Positions 29,570-39,940 are shown, counted from the stretch's first letter. The stretch is DNA of 64,000 nt from Symbiodinium sp. CCMP2592 (GCA_905221615.1 CAJNDT010000132.1:41001-105000); one strand, 5' to 3'. A program made the numbers and translations. Notes: generated from the sequence alone by a model not told the origin.

Positions 29570-30983
29570 CACCATGACCACATGGTTTAGTTTGAAGATA
29601 GTTCCACATGATTCTCCGGAAGAAGTCGGTCCTGCCTATGAGCTCCTGGGATCCTCTATGGCCACTTCCACGGATTTCCTCGAAATCACTACGCCTTTGA
29701 CATCCTGTGCTGAATGTGGCGCTCCTCTTGCCCGACGTGACTGTGTATCCGCACGACTCTACACATTAGGCGGCATGAAAGAAGTCACATGCGTGTCCAA
29801 GCGCTGCAGTTCCAAATCCTGCAGAATCACACACCATTACAACTTTCGGAGCGTGGAGACTCACAAATACCACACTTTGGACTTGGAAGATATGGAGTAC
29901 ATCTTCATCAACAGCAAAGTCGGCTTCTCCATCGACTTCCTGGACTATCATGCAGCACTACAGTTTCGAGGACCTCTGAGCAATAACGCGATCGAGTATG
30001 CTCAGTCCGAGACATTGTGGGAAGATTCTCAACAGCACTACCGGTGGCACAGAGAATATGCCGATGCTCAACTTTATTATATGGTGATCCAGGAGGCTTC
30101 GAGTATGTGGTCCTCCCTGCAAAAGGAGCACTTTCTCAAGAAATTGAGAACAAATGACTTGCAAAACCCCTTGACCAAAGAGTTCCTACTCTCATACAGG
30201 TCTTGGTGGCATGAAGTCGTTCTGAGCAAAAGGGAATGGCAGCGAGTTCAGGAAATCGTGATCGATGGCCATCAGAAAGTTGCAGCGAAATGCATTGGCA
30301 ATCCTCCTGCACATGCCGGTAGACCGCGTAAGGATCGAGATCCGCCAAAGCGTCAAAATGGATGGTTCATGGCCGTGGATCCCAAGAGCGGTCTCGTCTT
30401 GGCAGTTACGAATATGGAAAATCCAGAGAACAATGCGGTGGCTAAGAAGATCCTGATTCACGCTGTTTCCAAAGGACACCAGATCAACTGCATCGTCTAC
30501 GACCGCATGTGTGCATGCTATCAGCAGTTTGGTCGCGAGGCCGTTATGAAGCAGATCAAATTCTGGTGCGTTGATCGTTTCCATGCACAAGCCCACGCAC
30601 CAGGTTGCGCTTGTTCTCCACTGGTCCATAAACGGCTTGATCGTCGCCTTGAGAACGTCAACACGTCCGCCGCCGAACAAACTTTTGCATGGTTCCGAAA
30701 CTATGCTTCGGTACTCAACACCAAGTCAACGGAGTTTCACATCTTCCACGTGCTTGTCTATGTCAAGAGGCACAACGATTTGATCCGTCGCAACTACAAG
30801 AAGCATTTGAATGCATACAGCGCCATGAAAAAGGTAGCACGGGTCAACCGCGTCCTCCGCAAGCCTGCACGTTTGCCGTCGCCCCAGCGCTTCCTTCCGC
30901 ACGACCATCAAGTCCAAAAAGAATGTCATGAAGGTCCACCTGAAAAGCAAGGCGATGAAGAAGTGAAACAGCACCAACGATAG
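29499..30983 (+). CDS. DDE transposase, KDZ/Zisupton-like
   Basis: A 494-codon frame overlapping the end of the helicase gene in another phase. A T8 run at the overlap may join the two. Near the N-terminus is a four-Cys treble (CAECGAPL, then CVSKRCSSKSC), like the CxC clusters of KDZ transposases. Candidate catalytic acids are Asp256 in VIDGHQKV, Asp335 in IVYDRMCACYQQF and Glu393 in NTSAAEQTFAWFRNY. Between them sits DRFHAQAHAPGCACSP, a His/Cys segment typical of this superfamily. The C-terminus is basic. The expected role is cutting and joining of the element ends. The family name rests on motif resemblance only; another Cys-rich DDE family is possible. Confidence 0.65.
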   Translation: MTQLQAAVFLELDTAAWQSLVECDTMTTWFSLKIVPHDSPEEVGPAYELLGSSMATSTDFLEITTPLTSCAECGAPLARRDCVSARLYTLGGMKEVTCVSKRCSSKSCRITHHYNFRSVETHKYHTLDLEDMEYIFINSKVGFSIDFLDYHAALQFRGPLSNNAIEYAQSETLWEDSQQHYRWHREYADAQLYYMVIQEASSMWSSLQKEHFLKKLRTNDLQNPLTKEFLLSYRSWWHEVVLSKREWQRVQEIVIDGHQKVAAKCIGNPPAHAGRPRKDRDPPKRQNGWFMAVDPKSGLVLAVTNMENPENNAVAKKILIHAVSKGHQINCIVYDRMCACYQQFGREAVMKQIKFWCVDRFHAQAHAPGCACSPLVHKRLDRRLENVNTSAAEQTFAWFRNYASVLNTKSTEFHIFHVLVYVKRHNDLIRRNYKKHLNAYSAMKKVARVNRVLRKPARLPSPQRFLPHDHQVQKECHEGPPEKQGDEEVKQHQR

Positions 30984-31366
30984 AGACGCAATAGCAAGCG
31001 ATTTGTTAGGGAATCCTTGCGCAGGGACATGCAAAGTTATCGATAGAACATACCATCATAACATGTTGTTGTATGTCGCCAACATGCGGGAGTCATGGCC
31101 TGTGCAAGAAGACACATGCACGAACTGTGCATTGTGTGCGTGACTATGCTGGCCAGGAGTTGTTCTCACAACCCCAGCCCCAATTAGAAGAAATAGCTGC
31201 GAGACTTGCACCATGTCAACCTGCAAGACACACACTGGGTATGTAGTATATTGCTACAACTGAGGTGTTGGCCTCAGCTCCCGTCGAGCTCGATCGTCAG
31301 TTGATCAGTGATTGAATTGTGGGAGATGCCTTCTATGAAGTATTGTAAATCAAGCTGTTTTACTCG
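30984..31366. other. Transposon 3' region, no gene
   Basis: About 380 bp between the transposase stop and the right TIR. Nothing is recognised. Confidence 0.5.
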
Positions 31367-31394
31367 AAAAACACGGGCCCGTATTCCGACGCAC
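31367..31394 (-). repeat. Right terminal inverted repeat of the DNA transposon
   Basis: The reverse complement starts GCGTCGGAATACGGGCCCGT, matching the left end GCGTCGAAATACGGGCCTGC at all but three or four of 20 positions. Confidence 0.65.
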
Positions 31395-31487
31395 CCTCCA
31401 GAACAAAGATTTCTCCTTTCCACATTCGAGATAAGAGCTTGCTTTTATTACGAAATTTTCTGCCGGTCTTGCGAGTGATAAGTCTTT

Positions 31488-32596
31488 ATGCTCATTTACG
31501 CCGACGACCTACATGTGCTCAGTGGGGGCGCCGACCGCTGGCTCAATCTCTGGATGTCTCTCGCCCTTCTCTGCCTTCAGGGGACTCCTTTTCAGAGCGC
31601 AAGTGGCGTGGGGGCCTGCAGCTTGATTGGGTCGGGAATTGGATCGATTACAGTCGCTTCAAACTTAGGATTTCGGAGAAGAGGTGCCGATGGATCATTA
31701 GCGGCATCGAATCCATGGAAGGGAATGGATGGCTTGTTGATGTGAGGCGCTTTCACGAGCTTCACGGGAGGTTCAGTTTCATGTCCCAGGTTTTAGTTTG
31801 GATGAGGCCCGTCTTGGCTCCGGATTACGCTTGGCTAGCTGCTGTGCGGAAAGGTGCGGTCCTCGCACTCTCCAATCTCATCCGATGTGTTTTGTGGTTT
31901 ATTGCAGATCGCTTGAGGAACGGGGCTCGTACTTACGAGTCGGGCCGTCTTGAGAAGGACCGTGGTGAGCTTTTCCGCACGGATGCAGCTTGCAATGATT
32001 CTTCGATTGTTCTGGGCGGATGGTTTCTGCACAAAGGGCCGGATCCCAAGAAGGCCCCATGGTTTCAGATCACTTTGAGCAGAGACGATGCTTCTTGGTC
32101 GTTCAAGAAGGACTTGGGCAGTTCGTGGGCGAGCACTTCCGCTGAGGTTCTCGCTTCACTGGCGGCGCTACACTTGTTGAGACGTGGCTTCAAAGAGCTT
32201 TGGTCTGTCCCAGGGCACTTCCGGGCCAGTTTCTTTGGTGGGACAGATAATAAATCCGCTGAGGCACTGTCTTGCAAACTGCTTACGACGCGAGCACCGC
32301 TCATGTTCGTCGTGATGGAGTTTGTCACCTTTTGTGACGCTCTTGGTTTCAGGTGCAACCTCAGCTGGAGACCCAGGGACTCCAATCAGGAAGCCAGTCG
32401 CATCACCAAACATGTTTTCGAAGACTTCGATGAAAACTTGAGATTACCTTTCAGCTGGTCAGACATGACCTTGTCAGTTCTGCCGTCTCTCTTGAGATTC
32501 GCAAGCTTTCAGTCTGAGCTCGACACCATCAAGGCTTCAGAAGATGGAACAAATTCAGCTCCTCGAATAAGGTTCGAGAAGAGTCAGTGGGGATGA
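31488..32596 (+). pseudogene. Decayed reverse transcriptase-RNase H gene (third RT family)
   Basis: The plus-strand remnant starts just after the DNA transposon. LIYADDLHVLSGG (from 31488) is RT motif C, so everything upstream of it in the RT is missing. A frameshift near 31590 (TTTT run) moves the reading to another frame: GGLQLDWVGNWIDYSRFKL and then the connection region. RNase H follows with FRTDAACNDSS (Asp), TSAEVLASLAALH (Glu) and FGGTDNKSAEAL (Asp). The usual final Ala-Asp is Ala-Ser here (NQEASRIT). The frame ends at 32596. It differs from TE-1 and TE-2 Pol (YADD motif, different connection). Truncation, frameshift and the lost Asp mark it as dead. Confidence 0.7.
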
Positions 32597-32624
32597 GGGA
32601 CCGGAGATGCCCTCGTCTGCGAAA

Positions 32625-32803
32625 GGGGGGCAAATCCCTCTCGGCATCTCCTGTATGCAGGAGGTTTCATATGCACTGTGTGATCTCGGGCTATGCGGAC
32701 CAAAACGAAGTCTTCTTGCGCGTACTGCTGTCGTTCCCCTTCCTTAAACCCTTCCCTTAAACCCTCCGGGTTTTAAGAAGGTTCGAGCCTCCTAGGTACA
32801 AGC
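32625..32803 (+). repeat. Direct repeat R1 (related to R2 and R3)
   Basis: Contains AGGAGGTTTCATATGCACTG and CCTTCCCTTAAACCCTCCGG. The first ~78 bp match R2 (33303-33378) and the last ~150 bp match R3 (34554-34705), each with only a few mismatches. It may be the split or terminal repeat of the RT element. Confidence 0.8.
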
Positions 32804-32936
32804 CTCGTTTGGGTAGCGAAGCGGACCAAACAGTTTGTTCCAAGGAGGCCCGGCGGGAGGGGGACAATGGGGAGCTTGCGACCACTATCAGTTCTGTACG
32901 CCTCAGCCAGTGTGCTTCGATGCAGTTGCTTAATTT

Positions 32937-32969
32937 CAGTCATGTCAGTCATGTCAGTCATGTCAGTTG
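32937..32969 (+). repeat. 9 bp tandem repeat (CAGTCATGT)
   Basis: About three and a half copies of TCAGTCATG. Confidence 0.85.
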
Positions 32970-33302
32970 CTTGCAGTTGTCAGTTTCCTTTGCATACGAA
33001 GCATTTCAGTTTTCCCTTTTGCGAAACATTTATGTGAGATTGATTTTAAAGAAGTTTTTCTACGAACACTCCTCCTCAAAGGAGGTACTTTCCAACTCTT
33101 TGATTTATCATCTCAGACATCGGTGATTTCACGTTATTTGAGTTGCGGGCGACTCGCCCCTTTTCAGTTCAATGATATATCTTATGCCGATACATTATGG
33201 ATCAACCGGAAGGGGACTCTTAGTCCTTTTAGTGTCCCACCCGGCCCACCCTGTTTTTCGCTACTCATACGGTCTGTTTATAACAGCCCAATCTGTATGT
33301 CC

Positions 33303-33378
33303 GGGGGCAAATCCCTCTCGGCATCTCCTGTATGCAGGAGGTTTCATACGCACTGTGTGATCTCGGGCTGTTCGGACC
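33303..33378 (+). repeat. Direct repeat R2
   Basis: Matches the first part of R1: GGGGGCAAATCCCTCTCGGC and onward to CTCGGGCTGTTCGGACC. Confidence 0.8.
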
Positions 33379-34553
33379 TCCAAGATTTGAAGAGTCTGCG
33401 CCATCGCCCTCAGATAGAAAGGTTGATGAGGAGTCAGCTCCCTTGCACGCAAGGGATCCGGCAGCATGTTGAACCAGTCCTCACGAAGTTTATCCAGCGC
33501 CTCAGGAGCGAACAAGGGACCATCCCAATGCCCCGTCGCCAGACGAAAACGCCTTTGCCAAATCTGGCACATTCTCAAGAACAAACTTTCGGACACGATC
33601 CTTAAGCTGTTGTGCAAAGGCAGTAGCATCAGGACCCATGCGACGTCCCCGGCAGAGAGGTTTCCAGCGCCCCGGCGAGCATCGACCGAAGCCATCCACA
33701 AACTCGTCAGTTGCCCCGGCGAACTCGCCCACCAAAGGCGGTCCCTCACAGCCAGACTTCGGCTCGCTATATACGGAAGGTCCTCGACCTCCTTCTCATC
33801 GTCGCCGGTTCCTCCAGCGGCCGTGGTCTCGTGGCGACCACGTTTTCGCTTTCCTGGCAGATCGAATCCCAAGTCAAGCAAAGCATCCCGGTCCGGTTCC
33901 CCGAGCTGTCCATCGTTTGCAATGGTGTACCCGGCAAGGGCCAAGCGACATCCTTTTTTCGTGGAATGCCAGACATGTGGGTCGAGGGCCGGGGGTGATC
34001 TTGCCATCATCCCAGGCCAGGATGTGACCCGAAAGCCAGGAACCATTAATGAAACGACGGACCGAACCGCACTCCGACTGAACCCAAAGATCACCACCCG
34101 AAAACCCTGAACAGGCCAGAAGCAGATTTTCAAAAGGTCCGTTCGTGGTGCCCCGATGCGGCGGTTGTTTAAGATCACGAAAGAATGCTAAAGAAGTAAA
34201 GGATCGGCCAGGGAAGCCACACGAGAGCAGCTTGGCCAAAAGCTCTGAAGACAAAGGAAAGTTCCTCGTGTTGCGCCTGATGCCAACCTTGTCCGAATGA
34301 ACAAAGGCTCCTGCAGTGAAAGATCGCTGACCCTCGATCCTCTTAGCGGTTTGTCGAACTCTGTCTTCATCCGGAAGTAGCTCAGAGATGCGAAGAAGTT
34401 GCTCACGAGAAATTGTCCCGTTCCTCAAACATTCTGCAGCAAGTCGCTCAGCCGAGGAAGCATCCGAACCAGCCTCAATTTCCCTCGCCGGAAACTGAAA
34501 ACCTGATTCCAGCGCCTGTGCAGAAGAAGAGGGAGCGAGTGTTCCCCCCCCCG

Positions 34554-34705
34554 ATACAGGAGGAGGTTTCATACGCACTGTGTGATCTCGGGCTGTGCGC
34601 ACCAAAACGAAGTCTTCTTGCGCGTACTGCTGTCGTTCCCCTTCCTTAAACCCTTCCCTTAAACCCTCCGGGTTTTCAGAAGGTTCAAGCCTCCTTAGTA
34701 CAAGC
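34554..34705 (+). repeat. Direct repeat R3
   Basis: Matches the last part of R1, including CCTTCCTTAAACCCTTCCCT and a closing TACAAGC. Confidence 0.8.
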
Positions 34706-34778
34706 GAACTTTGACCCTGCGCACTTGCCCATGGGATCGCTTGCCGGACCATGGAGCAATGTGACTATGTTACGTTCC

Positions 34779-34800
34779 GCCAACGCAACTTTGGCTCAAG
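34779..34800 (+). other. Degenerate dinoflagellate spliced-leader-like string
   Basis: ACTTTGGCTCAAG at 34788-34800 matches 12 of the last 13 bases of the conserved dinoflagellate spliced leader. The upstream nine bases match only partly. Spliced-leader relics mark retroposed mRNAs in dinoflagellates. No ORF follows, so this is suggestive only. Confidence 0.35.
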
Positions 34801-35099
34801 AAACTGATGCCACAAGCTCACTATAGCTTGTAGTCGTTCGTGTACCCAAGAGGAACAGAGCCATCCCGTGCATAGACGACTCGTCACGCCTCTCGAACGA
34901 GAAAACCAGCGAGTACCGAGTCTGCCTGCCAGGGATTAGGATCTGAAGTGTGGGAAGCGTGGAGAGGACGTGTCAAGACTGTTGAGGGCAACCAATCATT
35001 CATTAGCTCGGCGGGGTGAGCGAACAAGGACAACATCAACATCAAATCCCCACGCATCAGTAGTTTCCGTTTGTTTTCCGCTATTTTCATTAACATTTC
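34801..35099. other. Unassigned spacer
   Basis: No gene, repeat or RNA is recognised. Confidence 0.4.
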
Positions 35100-35625
35100 A
35101 TTGAGCTAGTGGAAAACGAGCGGAAACCATTGGTTTTCATAGGTTTGCCATTGTTTTTTATGTTTTCATTGTGTTTTCATTATTTTCCATTATCTTAATA
35201 GAAAAAATTAATAAAAAGTTTAATGAAAATCACACAAAAACTAGCGGAACGTATTGATTTTCACTTTTATTTGCATTATTTTCCTTATGTTTCATCAATT
35301 TCTTTTGCTGCACGCACTAATTTTTCCATTGTTTTTTAACGGAACATGATGAAAAGTTGTGACGGTAGTGACACATAGTAAGAACTTCATGAATGAAAAC
35401 AGTGAAAAATGAACCAGATCACTGTAAAATCACTCATCACGAATGAGTTCAGAAATCAGATCACTATTAAATCACTAATTTAGTGGTTCGATAAATCCAA
35501 TCACTAATCTACTCGCAAATCAAATCATTATTAAATCATTAATTTAGTGATTCGATAAATCCAAATCGCTAATTAATTCACAAATCAGATCATTAGTTAA
35601 TCACCAAAAAACGATTTAAGGATTT
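35100..35625. repeat. AT-rich island with ~65 bp duplicated units
   Basis: Sharply AT-rich compared with its neighbours. The segment ATTAAATCACTAATTTAGTG with GTTCGATAAATCCAA (about 35464-35502) recurs at about 35530-35568. Many TTTTCATT words lie at 35130-35200. No gene is seen. Confidence 0.7.
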
Positions 35626-36509
35626 CCAATGCTTGGCAGCCCCCGCCAACCTTAATGCTAGTGCATGGACTACAAGCCTGTCTGATGGATCTGTGCCGGC
35701 TTGGTGACGCGTCGTTTGTGTTTTGCGCTGGCGCTGGCATTTCACTAGCTGGCATTTGGCTTTATGGCGGTTTGCGATGTTCCTCAAAACGACGGGTTTG
35801 ATGCGGACTTTGGTGGAGACAACAGTGCGGCGTGATCAGCTGCGAGCTGTGCATGCAGCAGATCCACAGTGACGCACAGCATCCGTTGATGTGTCACTTG
35901 CCGACTTCAGTCGCGATAGCAGTCAAGCTTGGCTGCAAAGTACGCAGCAGATCCGCGCTTCTGCCGGTGCATGATGGACTGCAAGCCTGTCTGACGAATC
36001 TGCGCCGACTTGGTGGCGACAGCAGGTTTGTGCAGCCTCAGCCGCACCAGCGGCAACAGATCAGGCTTGTGATTGTTGCATTACAGCTACATCAGCTGCA
36101 TCCAAGTTGATGGTTCAGTCGTCACCTGCCAGCTGCGCAATGTAGGATCAACTGCGAACTGTGCAGCAGATTCATGCTCTTGTAGTCAGTGCAGCGCGGT
36201 TTCTGCAAGTTTTTTTTGATGGATCTGTGGACACGTGGGTTGCTCGGCTGCAATCATGGCTGATGGATCTGTGATCACGTGGCTAACAACCTTTTGTACT
36301 GCAACTGCCTGAAGCAGGCCTGTGCTGTGCAGAGCAACACGGCTCTACCCAGCTCGGGTTCCTTGTTGTCCTGCAAAAGGAGCATCATTAGCTTCAATGT
36401 GTAGCTGATGCAGGCTTCTGGCGCACTTGCTGCCTTCATCTTTTGTGATGTGTGCTCGCTTGGGGCAGTGCTGACATTGTGCTGACAACGGCAGCATCTC
36501 ATCAACCTA
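35626..36509. other. Segment with decayed duplications, no gene
   Basis: CAAGCCTGTCTGATGGATCT at ~35670 recurs as CAAGCCTGTCTGACGAATCT at ~35981, with related words (GATGGATCTGTG) at 36220 and 36260. No protein-like frame is seen. Confidence 0.5.
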
Positions 36510-37123
36510 TTGCCGCAATCCTGGCCGATGGGTCAGGTCGCATGTGGTGAGGCCGGCTTCGGCGGCGACAGTATTAGTGCAGTACAAGGTCAGTTGCGAG
36601 AAGGGCAGCAGATCCAGGCTCTTGTGGTCCAGTTCCGGAAAAATCCGAAGGAAATAAAAAACTGTGGTGGAACGTTTTCATTCCCGTCATGGACAATGGG
36701 CATGCAGACTTGGACTGACGTCATCGCAAATGCTTTTTGGGAAAGACTGACTGACGGAAGGATTGACTGCATGCACACCGAACAAACCAACGAAGAAGGA
36801 ACAAAGGAATGATCCACTAGAGAGCGACTTGATCTTGTCAGTTGTCCGAGAAACGATCAGTGTGCATACCGGACATCGGTTCCATGCGAAGGGTGCGTAC
36901 ATGAGTAAACTGACTTTGCAATATGGCCGTGGGGCCTTGCCCCGATATCCCGAACATTCTGCTACCTCTTACCCCTAGCCTCGGAATTACTCGACATGCA
37001 AGCATTGACAAATTGAAAGCCTTGACCGTTGCATGAAGCACATGGCGTGGTATTGCCCGCATGCGAAGCTGCTAGACAAAGACCAACCACCCCAAAGCCA
37101 ACGAGATTTTTCCGCCTGACGTG
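36510..37123. other. Unassigned segment
   Basis: Only short overlapping frames. Nothing is recognised. Confidence 0.4.
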
Positions 37124-37129
37124 GGTTCC

Positions 37130-37306
37130 ATGGCACTCCTACGCTTGCTTGTCTGGCTGCCCCTGGCGGCGTTGTCGCAGCCACCTGGTCCTGGCCCCCG
37201 ATGTTTCGAACCCTCGCGACCTGCGTGCCAGAGCGTCGACTCACCGGAGGCAGGTGTGGGACGGGTTTCGGTATCGTCATTGCGTCAGCACGTTCGTTTC
37301 ATGTAA
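37130..37306 (+). CDS. Possible first exon with signal peptide, unknown protein
   Basis: ATG 37130 opens MALLRLLVWLPLAALSQ, a textbook-like signal peptide (Arg, ~12 hydrophobic residues, small residues near a cleavage site), followed by PPGPGPRC and a Pro/Cys-containing stretch. The frame ends at 37306 or, more likely, leaves by splicing before then. No family can be named. A downstream exon-like stretch at ~38076-38387 might belong to the same gene. If real it is a secreted or membrane host protein. It could equally be chance in GC-rich DNA. Confidence 0.25.
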   Translation: MALLRLLVWLPLAALSQPPGPGPRCFEPSRPACQSVDSPEAGVGRVSVSSLRQHVRFM

Positions 37307-38075
37307 TGAATCTTGACAGTGGCATCCAGGGGTTTTCAGGCCGCGTGGTTTGTGTTTGCAGGCTGCAAAGCCGACTTTGCGCAAAGCACCACCCAGCCAT
37401 CATGGTGAATTACCTGTCTTCAAATACAAGGGCGATGGCTAGGCTGATGACTAGGCCCAATTGATTGGTTGCCTTGCGTGACACGGCTACACGGGTCTCT
37501 GCTCTATTGGGTCCTTTCAGCCCCTCTAGATCGTTGAGAGCTTATGCTGAGTCCGCGGGTGGCGGCACTTCAGGTCCTTCTGCGCAACAGCTCGGGATTG
37601 TGCCCAGAGAGGGTGTGGCCCCAGAATTACTGGGGCTCCTACTGGCGGCTTGCCTTGAGGATTTCATGCACACTTGGAAGTGCCACTATGGAACCAACGT
37701 TTCTTGGTTTCAGACTGCCCCTTGACAGGATAACGGTGCATGACATGGCAGGAACCCACTCAATCTTGGCCGTGTGCAAGGATTCTTTCTAGATTGAAGA
37801 GTCTTACGTTTTGTTCTTGTGTATCTGGAGTTAAAACATCCCGCGCGCAACTCTCGCCCCTCCCCGAACTCGTTGCAAGTTCCACTCCGTGTCAGTCTCC
37901 CGGTTATCGGAACTGAGCACTATCGTGGTGACTTTGCTGTAGGACTACGTGTTTAGGCGTCATTTTTCCGGACCTGCAATGCTTCGGAGCCAAGGGCGAA
38001 CTACACGCAGCTTGACCAGCCATCGCCCTGTATCGTCCCTTTGGAGGTTGGGCTTAGGGAGCTCTTGTTGTTTCC
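37307..38075. other. Unassigned segment, possibly intronic
   Basis: Competing short frames (for example 37465-37725) without motifs. Confidence 0.3.
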
Positions 38076-38387
38076 TTAAATCGCTTCGGGCCTCCGATCT
38101 GGGCTCCAAAACTTCAAGAGCTGACAGGTCCGGGTGGGCCTTACGATGTCCTTGTGCCTCGGCTGAGTACGGAAGGGCTTGGAGTTGTGTGGAAGGCCGT
38201 GGTTTGTCGAGCGTGCCTTAGCTCTGTGGGTCTGAGGTCTGGTCCTCTGTTTGAGCCGGCCTCTGCTGCAAAGCTTCTCCAGATGCTGGTGAACATGAGC
38301 TCCAGCTACTACAGCCCGGGACAGTATTGCAGCTTGGCATTTAGCTGCAAGAGCTTCTCTTTCGCCAAGTGCAACCTTGTAGAGTAG
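38076..38387 (+). CDS. Exon-like stretch, unknown protein
   Basis: An open, protein-like frame with no ATG at its start: PPIWAPKLQELTGPGGPYDV, then VVWKAVVCRACL, LLQMLVNMSSSYYSPGQYC, ending CNLVE and a stop near 38387. Residue composition is balanced and Cys/Tyr/Trp are present, which is better than chance frames nearby. It could be a last exon. No domain is recognised and splice sites were not resolved. Confidence 0.25.
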   Translation, partial: LNRFGPPIWAPKLQELTGPGGPYDVLVPRLSTEGLGVVWKAVVCRACLSSVGLRSGPLFEPASAAKLLQMLVNMSSSYYSPGQYCSLAFSCKSFSFAKCNLVE

Positions 38388-39940
38388 TCTAGATGAGAGT
38401 GTACTTGTGGGCCCAGACAGAGGCAGTTTCTGACTAAACTAGAGTGCTTGGAGCAAGAACGAACCAGAGCTACACATGAGCTAACCCTGAAGACCCTCGC
38501 GGATGGTGGCCGCGATCCTCGTCACAGCTGTCTTCTTTGGGGCCTAGTATCTTCCTCGTAAAAGCTCAACTGCGGCAGGGATCAGGCGAGGCCACGATCC
38601 ATCGTGACAGGGCGGGGCACCGCCATGGAACGGCAATTCGAATAATCTGTGGATTCTTGAGAGTGACATCTGCAGACCTGATGCAACACGGCCCTCGATC
38701 CGAGGTTGCACAGCAGGGCCCTAGGCCCTAGCCGAGCCCACCATGGACCAGCCACGCTTAAAAACCAGGCAAAGCATGATGGCATGAAAAAGAGCTGCAG
38801 AAACGAAGACGGGTTCCAAGAACTCGTCTCAGGAGCAGCAAAGCAACACACGATCACGATCCACCATGGAATTAAGCCACCTCATTTGTGAAGGAGTGGT
38901 CACTGGTATCAGATACAACTGGTAATAACAAAGCCTGGTCTAACTCATCGAGAAAGTCCGGTCTAACTCATGAAGAAAGTCCTGGCATGCAGAACAAAAC
39001 CGGGTGCACTAAAGTCCATCCCCTTGCCCCCCAAACCGACAACTTTCACAAGCATCGTTGACCCCGCATGCCCGATCAACAGCTTGGAAATGTGGTCATC
39101 GCTGGTTGATGACCGCACCAGAGGAGGGAGACGGCTGGGCCATCATGCAGGGCACCAAGTTTCGCTAGATAAGTACCATCCTGTGCGGAGAAGCATCCTT
39201 GATCCAGAGTAAGGTATCTCCTTCTGTGTCCTAGACGATGGGAGTTCGCCACGGCGTGTGGCGCAGCTTTACCGCTCCTTTGCCGGGGAGGCCGTTTTCA
39301 TGCAGAGGACAGAGAGAGAGAGAGAGAGATCGACCCAAACAGGACTGCAGTGATGTATGTTTTCGCGAACCCGGGGGATCATATGGTGTTACCCATCTTC
39401 TCGAACATTATGTTACATCTACGTTACACCAAAAAGGATGATCAACCAGGGGAAAAGAAAACAAAACACTTTCACACTCCTCCAAAGTCCCCACATAATA
39501 TGGGGGGGGCCCTAGTGGCCGGGGGGTCTAACCAACCCCTCATGCCCGGCGGAAGAAGAGAGTGAGAGAGAGCAGTGTTGGCCGGGGGGCTTCGCACGCT
39601 CCCCACGCCCTGCTGAAGAAGAGCAGTGTATGAACATTGCATAGCATTTTCAAGTCGCGCGGCAAGCTTCCATAAGTTCTGTGGCCTTTCAGAGCCAGGA
39701 GTTGCCTACTCGGCGGGTCCGTTAGGCGAGCCATAACGAGAAGCATAGCCTGCACTCTGAAGATCCAAAACAGGCGAAGGGTCGACCGGGCGCGAGAACA
39801 AAGCTTTTGGCTTTAAACTGACCCCTCCCGTCCAGTTCTGCTAGATCCGGCAGGCTGGTGAAGCGCATGAGGTCGACTTCCTCCTTGGGCCTGCCGCTGT
39901 TTCCGTTCATTCATTCGATTTGCGAAAGCAAGAGAAGAGA
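38388..39940. other. Unassigned segment with small repeats
   Basis: No convincing gene. A ~22 bp tandem pair GGTCTAACTCAT-GAGAAAGTCC lies at 38937-38980. A (GA)n run lies at 39310-39329. Two related GC-rich blocks with GGCCGGGGGG occur at ~39515 and ~39580. Confidence 0.45.

Larger units (their letters stand above)
23682..31394 (+). mobile_element. Large DNA transposon with terminal inverted repeats (KDZ/Zisupton-like)
   Basis: The left end GCGTCGAAATACGGGCC (23684-) is complementary to the right end at 31378-31394 (GGCCCGTATTCCGACGC), and similarity extends ~28 bp into T-rich sequence. Between them lie a small zinc-knuckle-like protein, a large SF3-helicase protein and a DDE transposase, all on the plus strand. 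A third TIR-like copy lies at 24231-24250. No clear target duplication could be found, so the exact boundaries are uncertain. Confidence 0.6.
33261..34752 (-). pseudogene. Second, degenerate dioxygenase-like domain gene
   Basis: Two overlapping minus-strand frames (34752-33874 and 34178-33261) form one gene broken near a C5 run at ~33995. The first frame gives an N-terminal Arg/Glu-rich part, then RSFTAGAFVHSDKVGIRRNT, FTSLAFFRDL, PPHRGTTNGP and FSGGDLWVQS. After the shift come HVWHSTKKGCRLALAGYT and an unknown ~160-residue tail. This tracks TE-2 Pol residues ~60-190 closely (SFTTGAFAYSSG, FSSIAIFRDL, PLHLDALNQP, FSGGGVWYES, RHQTLPWEGTRCVLVAFT). The metal-binding HxD is H-R-G here, so the Asp is lost. 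TARDHTVRMKPP occurs at both ends because the direct repeats R2 and R3 lie there. Confidence 0.6.

Noticed and set aside
33466-34110. A 214-codon plus-strand ORF
   Set aside because: Antisense shadow of the oxygenase-like pseudogene, whose minus-strand reading aligns with TE-2 Pol.
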